From NCBI GenBank assembly GCA_035294305.1, contig DATGLD010000009.1:1-64000 (forward strand): DNA of 64,000 nucleotides. Direction: 5' to 3'. Below are positions 35,866-44,700 of this stretch, in pieces; position 1 is the first letter of the stretch, and every line of letters starts with the position of its first letter. Source of the DNA: DASRBN01 sp035294305. GTDB taxonomy: Bacteria; Chloroflexota; Ktedonobacteria; Ktedonobacterales; Ktedonobacteraceae. The notes under the pieces are model-generated. The model saw nothing but the letters and a program-made list of their open reading frames with translations. It did not search any database and had not been told where the DNA came from. A program made the translations under genes and the position numbers.

Positions 35866-35892
35866 GGACAGCGCCTGGTCCCTGTCCCTACA
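35861..35892. repeat. Hairpin repeat spanning the NnrS-like stop codon
   Basis: TGTAGGGACAG pairs exactly with CTGTCCCTACA around a ten-base loop containing CGCCTGG. The TAG inside the left arm is the stop codon. The core is shared with the repeats near 31.75 and 31.98 kb. Confidence 0.6.
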
Positions 35893-36063
35893 GGACACGA
35901 TAATTCTGATTGCCCCATCTGGTTGTCAACATTCATCAGGTGAAATACTTACCCGGTGAAACGTAATTATCTGTAGGACAAATGAACACAACTTTAGCTG
36001 AACCAGGACGAATGTTTCCAGGAACGCTCATAGCCATAGTGCCGCGTTAGAAAAGGATGTTCA

Positions 36064-36571
36064 ATGCCTCGCAGAACAACGCTTTCCCCTATCTCACGCC
36101 GCGCCTTTATGCAGGGGCTTGCCGGGCTTGCTATCGCGGGTTGCAGTTCTTCCATACAGACATCGTCCAGTTCGTTCCAGGCTCTCTCCAACGTGGTCGT
36201 CTATTACAACAAGTCGAGCGCCTATCATCTCGATCAGATAGCGACTCTGGGTTCCTCGGGTTATCGCCCCATCTCGCTCAGTATCTATGGTTCGCCTACG
36301 AATCCGCGCTATGCCGCAGTATGGATCAAGCGCGACGGCCCGGATTGGCAACCTTTCAATGACCTCAACCGGCAGCAAACTTATGGCTCCCGCCGATTTC
36401 GTCAAGATTCTCGCCGCCTTCGACCTCGGTAATGCCAATCCGCTCCTGCGTCCAGAGACCATTGCTACTATGTGGTCGTTCCCGCCGGGAGTACAAACCT
36501 ACGGCATGACACGCGGCTGGTACAAAGACTCCTGGAACCATGATACTCCTTTGCATATACTTTTTTCCTGA
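36064..36571 (+). pseudogene. Broken beta-lactamase-type hydrolase with BTRD-like domain
   Basis: Two remnants in different frames. The first (36064-36432) has a Tat-type signal (SRRAFMQGLAGLAIAG) and a tandem-repeat-1-like domain (YRPISLSIYG, then PRYAAVWIKRDGP) found before serine beta-lactamase-like domains. The second, in the +2 frame up to 36571, holds the C-terminal end of such a domain (PADFVKILAAFDLGNANPLL, then RPETIATMW). The whole SxxK-containing catalytic core is missing, and the junction lies near 36350-36385. An internal deletion with a frame change explains this. It is probably non-functional. Confidence 0.7.
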
Positions 36572-36610
36572 CATATGAAGTAGCGCAAAGCTGAAAAGGA
36601 CTATCTTTCA

Positions 36611-36636
36611 TAGGGGGCGGCATATGCCGCCCCCTA
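36611..36636. terminator. Perfect 26-bp palindrome
   Basis: TAGGGGGCGGCAT followed by its exact complement forms a 13-bp stem without a spacer. It lies between the pseudogene and the convergent Vgb-like gene, so it could end transcription from both sides. TTTGCATTT follows on the plus side. Confidence 0.6.
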
Positions 36637-36705
36637 TTTGCATTTCGTTTCTTAATGATTCTCCCGGGCTTGCTTCTCACTTAATCTTCAAGAACATTTG
36701 CCACA

Positions 36706-37695
36706 TCAGTGCGTGGTAATTCGCCCGATCTTGTTCCCGCCGGACTCCGCGAACCAGATATTGCCACCGGCATAGGGCGTGATGCCGGTTGGGGCGCTGC
36801 TGGCGGTGGGGATGGGATATTCTGTGATCTGGCCGGAGAGCGTAATGCGACCGATGTTGTTGCCATTGAGTTCGGTGAACCACATGGCGCCATCCAGACC
36901 GGCGGTGATGGCGAACGGCACGCTGCCGGGCGTGGGAATGGCGAATTCCGCGATCTGGCCGGAGGGAGTGATGCGCCCAATCCTATCTTTATTGGCTTCG
37001 GTGAACCACAGATTGCCATCAGGCCCCTGGGCGAGTCCGAAGGGATCGCTTTTAGGCGTGGGAACCGGAAACTCTTTGAACTTGCCTTTAGGAGTGATAT
37101 ACGCAATCTTCACCGTAGTCTGCTCGGTGAACCAGATGTTACCGTCGAAGCCCAGCACAATGTAGCCGGGGAAGCTCTTTGGGCTGGGAATGGGATATTC
37201 TGTGATCTGACCAGAAGTAGTGATGCGGCCAATCTTATTGCCCTTGAATTCATCGAACCACAGGTTGCCATCGGGACCGGTGATAATGAAGTCGGGGCGG
37301 CTATCGGGAGTAGGGATGCGAAACTCGGTAATCTGGCCGGAGGGAGTGATGCGTCCGATCTTGTTGCCCTTGAACTCATCGAACCACAAATTGCCGTCGG
37401 GACCGAGCGTGATGCCAATAGGAATGCTATTCTTCGTGGGGATGGGAAACTCGGTGAATTTCCCGGACGGTGTAAGGCGTCCAATGTTGTTGCCGATATT
37501 CTCGGTGAACCACAGATTGCCGTCCGGGCCTGCTACAACACCCTCAGGTGAGCTCTGAGGCGTAGGAACGGTAAACTCCTTGATATTGCCTGCCTTTGCC
37601 AGGGCGGGCGAGACTGTCAGTACCAGCAGGAAGAGCAGTGTGACAATGGATGCGAGTAGTTTGAGGACAATGCCGCGCAGGTAGTTGATGTACAT
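36706..37695 (-). CDS. Secreted Vgb-like beta-propeller protein
   Basis: A 329-aa exported protein with a Sec signal peptide ending near residue 33 (SPALA). The rest is a seven-fold run of about 42-residue blades, each carrying GPDGNLWFTE, IGRITPSG and a closing EFxIPTP. The repeat is that of virginiamycin B lyase (streptogramin lyase). The lyase's catalytic His and Glu could not be matched with confidence, so a binding or structural role is equally likely. AAGGAG precedes the ATG. Confidence 0.85.
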   Translation of the reverse strand: MYINYLRGIVLKLLASIVTLLFLLVLTVSPALAKAGNIKEFTVPTPQSSPEGVVAGPDGNLWFTENIGNNIGRLTPSGKFTEFPIPTKNSIPIGITLGPDGNLWFDEFKGNKIGRITPSGQITEFRIPTPDSRPDFIITGPDGNLWFDEFKGNKIGRITTSGQITEYPIPSPKSFPGYIVLGFDGNIWFTEQTTVKIAYITPKGKFKEFPVPTPKSDPFGLAQGPDGNLWFTEANKDRIGRITPSGQIAEFAIPTPGSVPFAITAGLDGAMWFTELNGNNIGRITLSGQITEYPIPTASSAPTGITPYAGGNIWFAESGGNKIGRITTH

Positions 37696-38174
37696 GATCT
37701 GATCTCCTTATTCAATGCCTTGATTGAACTGGAGCCCCCCTGGCTCCATAAGAGGGATACAACGACTGGCATGCTCTGAGAAAGACCTCGCCACATGTCA
37801 TGCTGGGCCAGTTTTCAATGGCTTGCTTGCCGTGAAATTTGGAAAACCGGTTTTAAGTATAGACAGCGTTTGATTCAAGTGTCAAGAATCATATCAAATG
37901 GCCCTCTACCTTTGAAGAAAGGGTAAGGAAAGGGCCAGATTGATCGCATCATGGGCGGAATCGTTCCCCATGCGCCCAAAAGAATAGAAAGCCTTCAAAA
38001 CTCACCGAATTCTATTATAGAGGTTAACAATTACTATCTATGTAACCTGCTTCCTGCATCATTAGAGTGTATCTGTTAAGAACGCTGCGCAGCACTCACA
38101 AGACAGCATACATTGATAAGCACATCCCTGGTTATTGGGTGGCGCAAATCGAGTAAAATAAGGAGAAATGTATC
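37696..38174. other. Intergenic, hairpin and dispersed palindrome
   Basis: About 480 bases. A GGCCCT...AGGGCC hairpin lies near 37900-37940. The dispersed GGGCCAGATTGATCGCATC repeat lies at 37932-37956. The region must contain the promoter of the Vgb-like gene and that of the exported protein at 38175. No gene is supported. Confidence 0.4.
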
Positions 38175-38936
38175 ATGCTGAATAAGATACGCCTGGCACT
38201 GATCGGTGCGATTGTCTTGTGTGCCATGTTTCTGTTGCCGGGAGTGAGTTTCGCGGCCTCTTATCAGGCGCACACAGGCAGCAACTGGACTACAGCCAGT
38301 TTTGCGTTTACCGGGTTAATCACCTCCGGCCAGAATCAGGGAACCGTCCTGACCGGTGGCTTAACTATCACTATCGGTAACGATGGTTACTTCCATGGCA
38401 ACTTCCACGAGCCGGACGGCACGCAGGTTTCGGTAAGCGGGCAGGCAAAACAAGATGGCAGCCTGACCATTGCATTCTACACGCCTGGCGGACAGCCTTT
38501 CATTAGAGGCGAAGGCATGCTTAATGGCAACGAATATACCGGCCCATTCCAGGTCTATAGTGGCGATAAGCAGATAGCTTCCGGCATCTGGAGCGCCCTG
38601 GCAGTCGCCGATCCGAGCAAAGTGCTTGCCCTGGCTTTCACCGGCAAAACTTTGTCTGGGCCAGATAAAGGCGCCATGTATGAAGGCGCGATTGTACTGA
38701 ACAGCCAATCGCTGGCCGGCACATTCAATTTGCCCGATGGCACCGTTGTTATGGTGCAGGGCAAACTGAAGCATAATGGCCATATCAAGGTCGTCTTCGA
38801 TCTTGGGGGGAATAAAGCCATCACCGGCTATGGCAAACCGGTCAATAATGGCAACGAAAAAGGGTTTGCCGGCCCCTACTTTGGACCCGCAACGGGCGAT
38901 AAGGGATGGTGGTCAGCTTACTTCTTTGGTTTTTAG
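38175..38936 (+). CDS. Exported beta-rich protein with internal duplication
   Basis: A 253-aa protein of no known family. A Sec signal peptide ends near residue 24 (GVSFA). The mature part contains two related units of about 85 residues: FTGLITSGQNQG...PDGTQVSVSGQAKQDGSLTI and FTGKTLSGPDKG...PDGTVVMVQGKLKHNGHIKV. Both are rich in Gly, Thr and beta-type alternation. AAGGAG precedes the ATG. A hairpin at 38972-39005 follows. A cell-surface or matrix role is a guess. Confidence 0.65.
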   Translation: MLNKIRLALIGAIVLCAMFLLPGVSFAASYQAHTGSNWTTASFAFTGLITSGQNQGTVLTGGLTITIGNDGYFHGNFHEPDGTQVSVSGQAKQDGSLTIAFYTPGGQPFIRGEGMLNGNEYTGPFQVYSGDKQIASGIWSALAVADPSKVLALAFTGKTLSGPDKGAMYEGAIVLNSQSLAGTFNLPDGTVVMVQGKLKHNGHIKVVFDLGGNKAITGYGKPVNNGNEKGFAGPYFGPATGDKGWWSAYFFGF

Positions 38937-38971
38937 GGTTTCTGGGCTGACTGTCTCGAACCTGCCATCGC

Positions 38972-39005
38972 TTTACGCCCTCTCCCAGGTGGTAGAGGGC
39001 GTAAA
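38972..39005. terminator. Hairpin between exported protein and ppk2
   Basis: TTTACGCCCTCT pairs with AGAGGGCGTAAA around a ten-base loop. It follows the exported-protein gene and lies 130 bases upstream of ppk2. Confidence 0.65.
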
Positions 39006-39134
39006 ACATGTAAAAGAAGTTTCTAGCTTATTTCTTATCCCCTTCGCTTGCTCTACGTGATTTGTGCTATAGTTATCTCAAGGAACCGGTTACAAGGGAG
39101 CGTATTGGGCACATCCCTCAGAAGGAGAATACAC

Positions 39135-39980
39135 ATGAAATATGTCTGGAAGGTTGAAGAGGGCAGTAAGGTAAATCTCAAGGATTATGATCCGAATTTT
39201 ACAGATAAGCATGCCAGCCACCATGATGCAGCGGATGAACTGGCCGATCTGAGTAAAGAATTGCGAGATTTACAAGAATTACTGGCGGCGGCACAGCAAA
39301 ATAGCATGCTAATAGTCTTGCAGGGAATGGATACCAGCGGCAAGGACGGCACCATCCGCCATGTGTTCTCGTATGTGAACCCGCAGGGCTGCTATGTGCA
39401 CTCATTTAAGGAGCCGACGCCGGAGGAACTGGCACATGATTTCCTGTGGCGCGTTCACAAGGCTACGCCAGGTAAAGGCATGGTGGGCATTTTCAATCGT
39501 TCTCATTACGAAGATGTGCTGATAGCCCGCGTCCATAACCTGGTGCCGGAAAAAGTATGGAGCCAGCGCTACGCTGAAATCAACCATTTCGAGCACCTGC
39601 TCGCCAATAGCAAAACTCTCATTCTCAAATTCTTTTTGCATATCAGCTTCGATGAGCAAACGCAGCGACTGCAGGCGCGCGAACAGGACAAGGATAAGAC
39701 CTGGAAGCTCTCCGCCGCCGACTGGTCCGAGCGCAAGTACTGGAATGACTACCAGCAGGCATACGAGGATGCTTTATCGCGGTGTAGCACCGGCACTGCC
39801 CCCTGGTATATCGTCCCCTCCAACCACAAATGGTTTCGCAACCTGGCCGTCGCCCACACCCTCGTACACACGATGCGCCAGTACGCAGATGCATGGAAAG
39901 CCGAACTGGAAGAACGCGGCAAGGAGGAGCTTGCCGAATTAGAGAAAATACATGCAGTGCCACAAGAACAGGAAAAATAA
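39135..39980 (+). CDS. ppk2: Polyphosphate kinase 2 (PPK2) family protein
   Basis: A 281-aa cytoplasmic kinase that uses polyphosphate to phosphorylate nucleoside mono- or diphosphates. The Walker A motif GMDTSGKDGTIRHVF, the arginine/Tyr segment VGIFNRSHYEDVLIARVHN and LHISFDEQTQRLQAREQD are typical. The ATG at 39135 has GAAGGAG upstream and starts at the usual N-terminal KYVWKVE; the frame to 39048 has no support. The length suits a single-domain class I or III PPK2. No ppk1 is nearby. Confidence 0.9.
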   Translation: MKYVWKVEEGSKVNLKDYDPNFTDKHASHHDAADELADLSKELRDLQELLAAAQQNSMLIVLQGMDTSGKDGTIRHVFSYVNPQGCYVHSFKEPTPEELAHDFLWRVHKATPGKGMVGIFNRSHYEDVLIARVHNLVPEKVWSQRYAEINHFEHLLANSKTLILKFFLHISFDEQTQRLQAREQDKDKTWKLSAADWSERKYWNDYQQAYEDALSRCSTGTAPWYIVPSNHKWFRNLAVAHTLVHTMRQYADAWKAELEERGKEELAELEKIHAVPQEQEK

Positions 39981-39989
39981 ATTGCTGCT

Positions 39990-40017
39990 CCAGGGCGTCC
40001 CCTTGTGGTCGCCCTGG
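39990..40017. repeat. Palindromic solo copy of the GGGCGACCAC repeat
   Basis: CCAGGGCG and CGCCCTGG flank a loop carrying CCCTTGTGGT, the complement of ACCACAAGGG. It lies in the short gap between convergent ppk2 and the response regulator gene, where it could act as a terminator for both. Confidence 0.5.
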
Positions 40018-40027
40018 CCCACCACGA

Positions 40028-40393
40028 TCAAAGGAATCTCGCCAGCTTCTCCAACAATTCATCGATTTCAAATGGCTTGGCGATAAAGTCCTCTGCCCCC
40101 GCCTCCTTTGCTGTCTGTTCCGCGCTCGGATGAGCCGAGAACATAATGACAGGAATATGCTTCGTCTCCTCCTGCAGTTTCAGGTATTTGACGATCTCGC
40201 GACCATCTTTGCCCGACAGCAGCACATCAAGCAATATAAGATCGGGCAACCCGCCATTGTGCAGCTGTTCCAGGTACTCTGCTTTCTGTGAAGCCAGAAC
40301 ATTATATCCCTCTTCCTCCAGAATCACCTGGAGGAACTCTAATATATCCGGTTCATCATCAACGATCAGGATTTTTTTCTTCTTGCTCTGCAT
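40028..40393 (-). CDS. Single-domain response regulator (CheY/DivK-like)
   Basis: A 121-aa receiver protein without an output domain. The acidic pocket VDDEPD, phospho-acceptor Asp in ILLDVLLSGKDG, switch Thr/Ser in MFSAHPS and Lys in IAKPFEIDEL are present. The ATG at 40393 puts the first strand at residue 8; the frame to 40525 adds an unsupported 44 residues. It is monocistronic. Partner kinase unknown. Confidence 0.9.
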   Translation of the reverse strand: MQSKKKKILIVDDEPDILEFLQVILEEEGYNVLASQKAEYLEQLHNGGLPDLILLDVLLSGKDGREIVKYLKLQEETKHIPVIMFSAHPSAEQTAKEAGAEDFIAKPFEIDELLEKLARFL

Positions 40394-40844
40394 AGAACTT
40401 TTCACTCGCCGTATCGTTTTCACTACTATAGCACCCCTGATCAGATTAAGCAACGTGAACAATACAAAACGCTTAAGCGAATCAACTTTTCGAAGGCTGG
40501 TCGAGGATAATACTTCTGCCAGCAACAGATGAATCGAATGATTTTAGATTATTGATATATCTAAAAATTGAATCAATATAAAATGTCACAAATGAATGTG
40601 TTATGAAATGCGACGAATAGCATCCCAGGAACGTACTATATTACAGGGTCTTCATGAACCATCTGTCTGTTACTGTTCTGCTTAGTGTTTCCCAACGGGA
40701 AATTCGTTCTAAACTAGAAGCAAGGCTTGGTCATGAGCGCTTTAACGATTTTCTTTTTTCTACTATTAATTACTGTATCTTTATTCTTCTTACTATCCAG
40801 GATGGAAACTTCCTGCCTGACAACAACAGTGAGAGGAGGTCGCC
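40394..40844. promoter_or_regulatory. AT-rich divergent promoter region (response regulator / PBP1)
   Basis: About 450 bases, markedly A/T-rich near 40535-40600, with ATTGAT...ATCAAT symmetry. It should carry both promoters. No gene is supported in it. GAGAGGAGG at its right end is the PBP1 ribosome-binding site. Confidence 0.4.
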
Positions 40845-43115
40845 ATGCGAACCAATAAGTCTGCAAATACAGTACTCAAACTACCATCCAACAACCACCA
40901 GCCTGCCGTACATAGGCCAGGCGAACGCGTACCCTCATCTCAAGTCAGGATCCATTACGATTTCCCGGATCAACGCATCCATCCTGCAGGCTGGTATGTG
41001 CACCGGCATTTGAAACGTAGGAATCTGCGCCGCACCAATCAGCAATATCAGGCCACTGAGCGAGTTGGCATACGCTGGTCAATCATGCCCCTGAGCCTCG
41101 CGATAATCATCGTAGCGGCGCTGGCGGGGGGTCTTTTTGCCGGATACAACTCGTTCGCGAATGCGGTCAACGAGCACTACCAGGGAGAAATTGCCACGCT
41201 GGTGGATTTGTTGCCTGGTGATAGCTTGCGTATGTATGATGAGCATGGCACCTTGATCTATGAAGCTGTGGATCAGGGGCTGCAGGTATCCGAGCCGCTG
41301 AACAACATCTCGACAAATCTTGTGCACGCCGAAATTGCTATCGAAGATCAGAATTTCTGGACGAATCCTGGTTATGACATTACCGGCATCGTACGTGCCG
41401 CGCTCTCAGATTTGACAAATGGGCGCGTAGTGGCAGGCGGCAGCACCATCACGCAACAACTGATCAAAAACGTCGTCGTGGGCAACCAGGATACGATCAT
41501 GCGCAAACTGCAGGAGATCATCCTGGCCCCGGAAGCCACCCGCTACTATACCAAGCAGCAAATCATGGATATGTATCTCAATACGACGTACTATGGGAAC
41601 CAGGCCTATGGAGCCGAGGCAGCGGCATTCGTCTATTTTGACCTGCGGGATACCCCCACGACAACGGCCGCCGCGCAGCTTGATATTGCGCAGGCGGCTA
41701 TGCTGGCCGGCATTCCCCAGAATCCCGCGCTGTACAATCCTTTTTTACACCCGGTAGCAACATTTATGCGCATGAGGGCAGTGTTAAACGAGATGTACCT
41801 GCAAGGATACATCACATCCTTACAGGAGCGCGAGGCCATCGTTGAAGCAGAGAGTCCAAATTTCTTGCACCGGGGCATAGTGAATAACACGCTGGCCCCT
41901 CACTTTGCAAGTTACGCGCTGAACGAACTGGCCAATACTTTACACGTCAGGCCGTCCGAACTGTCGCGGTCAGGATTGCTGGTCGAGACAACCCTTGATC
42001 TACCACTGCAAAACAAGATACTGAAGATCGCCCAGGAGAATGTACAACAGCTTGCAGCAGCCCATCACCTCACCGATGCCGCCGAAGTCTTGATCAATTT
42101 CCATACCGGCGCCATCAATGTCTTGCTGGGCAATATCAATCCGAACAATCCGCAATATGGGCAGTTCGACGTGGCGACGCAGGGATACCGCCAGCCAGGA
42201 TCGGCCTTTAAGCCTTTCGTCTATGCTACCGCCTTCGAACAGGGCCTCAGCCCTGGCATGCCGGTGCTCGATGCCCCGATCAGCGTTCCCCTGTGCTGCG
42301 GCCTGCCGCCATATTCGCCGCATAACTACGATCAGACGTATCACGGCTTGCTCTCGATTCGTGCCGCGCTGCAAAACTCGTTCAACGTGCCGGCCGTTAA
42401 GGTGCTCTATAAAACAGGCGTGGATAACGCGCTCAACACTGCTCTGAAGATGGGCATCACCAGCTACAACGGCACGCCCAACTACACGATGGTGCTGGGG
42501 ACGCTGGGCGTGCACCTGCTGGATATGACCGCGGCCTACGGCGTTTTTGCCGATGGCGGGGTGCGCGTACCGCCGCATGCCATCAGCGCGGTATACGATA
42601 CACAGGGAAAGTTGGTCTACCGGTTCGATTCCAGTGGCCAGCGCATCATCAGCCCGCAAATCGCTTTCCTGATGACCAACGTACTCAGCGATAACCAAGC
42701 GCGTACCTACGAATTCGGAGCATGCAGCATGTTGTACCTGTATAGCAACACGCAGTCGCAATGTTACGCGGGTGATCCCGGCACCGTCTATCCATCGGCA
42801 GTCAAAACAGGTACATCGCAGAACTTCGCGGACAACTGGACCATCGGCTACACTAATGACTACGTGATGGGCGTCTGGGCGGGCAACAACGACAATTCAC
42901 CGATGATTAATGTCATCGGCGTTGATGGCGCAGGCCCTATCTGGCACGAGAGCATGCTGCTGGCCGAGCAGGGCCACGCGCCCACAGACTTTGCCGTCCC
43001 ACCCGGCATGGTGAAACGCACCGTCACCTACCCTGAGGGCCTGACCTCTACCGACTGGTATATCAAGGGACTCCCGTGGACGGATTGGGGATTGGGATGG
43101 CCAGGAGTATTATAG
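40845..43115 (+). CDS. Class A penicillin-binding protein (PBP1)
   Basis: A bifunctional peptidoglycan synthase of 756 aa. A cytoplasmic basic N-terminus is followed by a TM segment near residues 76-98. Then comes the GT51 glycosyltransferase with the catalytic Glu in AIEDQNFW and the GGSTITQQLIKN motif, then the transpeptidase with Ser453 in SAFK, the SFN motif and Lys654 in KTGTSQNFAD. The C-terminal tail is short. GAGAGGAGG lies upstream of the ATG. It is monocistronic and ends in a strong hairpin. Confidence 0.95.
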   Translation: MRTNKSANTVLKLPSNNHQPAVHRPGERVPSSQVRIHYDFPDQRIHPAGWYVHRHLKRRNLRRTNQQYQATERVGIRWSIMPLSLAIIIVAALAGGLFAGYNSFANAVNEHYQGEIATLVDLLPGDSLRMYDEHGTLIYEAVDQGLQVSEPLNNISTNLVHAEIAIEDQNFWTNPGYDITGIVRAALSDLTNGRVVAGGSTITQQLIKNVVVGNQDTIMRKLQEIILAPEATRYYTKQQIMDMYLNTTYYGNQAYGAEAAAFVYFDLRDTPTTTAAAQLDIAQAAMLAGIPQNPALYNPFLHPVATFMRMRAVLNEMYLQGYITSLQEREAIVEAESPNFLHRGIVNNTLAPHFASYALNELANTLHVRPSELSRSGLLVETTLDLPLQNKILKIAQENVQQLAAAHHLTDAAEVLINFHTGAINVLLGNINPNNPQYGQFDVATQGYRQPGSAFKPFVYATAFEQGLSPGMPVLDAPISVPLCCGLPPYSPHNYDQTYHGLLSIRAALQNSFNVPAVKVLYKTGVDNALNTALKMGITSYNGTPNYTMVLGTLGVHLLDMTAAYGVFADGGVRVPPHAISAVYDTQGKLVYRFDSSGQRIISPQIAFLMTNVLSDNQARTYEFGACSMLYLYSNTQSQCYAGDPGTVYPSAVKTGTSQNFADNWTIGYTNDYVMGVWAGNNDNSPMINVIGVDGAGPIWHESMLLAEQGHAPTDFAVPPGMVKRTVTYPEGLTSTDWYIKGLPWTDWGLGWPGVL

Positions 43116-43168
43116 TTCGAATGAAAAAGACCCGGGCAGAAATGTTGCCGGGTCTTTTTCATTCGAAC
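43115..43168 (+). terminator. 21-bp hairpin after PBP1
   Basis: GTTCGAATGAAAAAGACCCGG pairs exactly over 21 bases around a twelve-base loop. T and A runs inside the arms give a terminator reading from either side. It serves PBP1 and possibly the convergent ferritin-like gene. Confidence 0.8.
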
Positions 43169-43189
43169 ATTGGCTACTAACTACTCGTG

Positions 43190-44287
43190 CTAGGCCGCGT
43201 CCGCCTGTTGTGCCAGCTGGTGCAGGAAATTAAAGAATTCACGCGATTGGCCGATGAAGAGCCCATCATCCGTTAAGGCCTTGACCGCGCCCATTGCCGC
43301 TCCCTGCGTTGCCGTCGGACGAATGATCGAAACGGGAGGGAACTTCCGGCTCAGGAAGATGGTTGGTTCGGGCATAATCAGGTTGGTCTGGAATTCCTCT
43401 CCACCAAAAGGTGGCGAATTGAGGTCGGGAAACACCAGCCCATTGGTAGGATCGGTCAGCGGCTTCGCATTACCGGCCTTGTCGTGCCAGGTCTGGAAGT
43501 GCGCCGTCTCGGTCGGACCGATACTGAGCAGGATACGGAGCACCTCTGGATTAATGACGCGCTGCGCCAGCGCCGGATAGAGGCTCGTGCCACCCTGTTC
43601 GATAAACGCAAAGTGGAAGCCCGCGGTATTGGCAATCGCCTGCAGGTGGTCCTTCGGGTGCAAGTCGGCATCAGAACGCGGAATGGCCGCAAACTGCCCT
43701 TTCAAGAGACCGGGGATGGCCGGGGGGAAGGTATCGCCGAAATCGGGATTCCCTGTGCTGCTGCGATAGCGCGTCCACCAGGTCGTATCAACCGTGAGTT
43801 GCATGAGGTTGGTGAGGCGTCCGATTTGTTGCGCACCGGTCGCCTGGCTGCTCGGCAGCGTGCGGAACCTGTCCAGGTTGACCGGTTCCGCGCCTTGAGA
43901 AACCAGGTAAGCGTTGATGAACGCGGCGTGGCTGAACTCATCATCGGTATTGTCGTGGATATACTGCGGCATGTCACTATCAAGCACTTGCAGCGCCTTG
44001 ACGTAGGCCGGACTGCCGCTGCCGCCCGGCACCTCACTGTCCTGGATGCCACCAAGTTCATTGTATTGCTGCCACAGGTCGCTTTCGATCAGCTCGGCGG
44101 CGGCGAGGAAACGGAGAATAGCGGCGTCTCCTTTGGTGATGCCACTCCTTTTCTCCCTGGCAAGGGCTGTGACGCCATTGGCAAACAGCCCCGTACCGAG
44201 AGCGCTGGCTCCTGCTGCCGCCAGTCCTTTGCGCAGGAAGGAACGGCGGCTGGTAGTATGGTTCAAATGTCGTGCGATTTTTGGCAT
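43190..44287 (-). CDS. Tat-exported ferritin-like domain protein
   Basis: A 365-aa protein. The twin-arginine signal TSRRSFLRKGLAAAGASALG is followed by a ferritin-like four-helix domain with AAELIESDLWQQY and a DEFSHAAFINAY helix, typical of the desiccation-associated ferritin_2 group. The ATG at 44287 is used; the frame to 44389 adds residues ahead of the Tat motif. Metal use and substrate are unknown. It is convergent with PBP1. Confidence 0.85.
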   Translation of the reverse strand: MPKIARHLNHTTSRRSFLRKGLAAAGASALGTGLFANGVTALAREKRSGITKGDAAILRFLAAAELIESDLWQQYNELGGIQDSEVPGGSGSPAYVKALQVLDSDMPQYIHDNTDDEFSHAAFINAYLVSQGAEPVNLDRFRTLPSSQATGAQQIGRLTNLMQLTVDTTWWTRYRSSTGNPDFGDTFPPAIPGLLKGQFAAIPRSDADLHPKDHLQAIANTAGFHFAFIEQGGTSLYPALAQRVINPEVLRILLSIGPTETAHFQTWHDKAGNAKPLTDPTNGLVFPDLNSPPFGGEEFQTNLIMPEPTIFLSRKFPPVSIIRPTATQGAAMGAVKALTDDGLFIGQSREFFNFLHQLAQQADAA

Positions 44288-44700
44288 GAGATCTTCTTTC
44301 TGCGCCTTTCGCGCATAGCATTCTATAAGACGCTTCGAAATCTGGGTACAACTTTCCAACAGAGATGCACAGACCCAACACCTGTGCACTCAGAGAAAAA
44401 TGGATGGGTATTGTATGTGGAGGTCCTTCTCTATAAGCACGTCGTGCTGTATGTGAATACGTGAGGAGGTTACAACACTCAAATGCAGTATCGCTTAATT
44501 CGGGCCAACCGGTTTGTTTTCAGTATACAGTTCATGAGTTCTTTCGCGTGATTCCACAAGCAGCATCAAGCGGACCTCGTCACACTTCTTCAAGACGCAG
44601 TGGCAAGAGGAACGCTCGATGCAGCATTTGCCTTTTATAAGCCGGTGTGATTTTTTCAAAAATCTCTGTATATAAACCTCATATTAGGATATCATCTCAC
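44288..44700. other. Intergenic between ferritin-like and GH65 genes
   Basis: About 410 bases holding the promoter region of the ferritin-like gene and the 3' flank of the GH65 gene. No gene, RNA or strong hairpin was identified. Confidence 0.35.

Noticed and set aside
35982..36050. Short 22-codon frame before the beta-lactamase-like pseudogene
   Set aside because: It has no clear ribosome-binding site and no recognisable feature.
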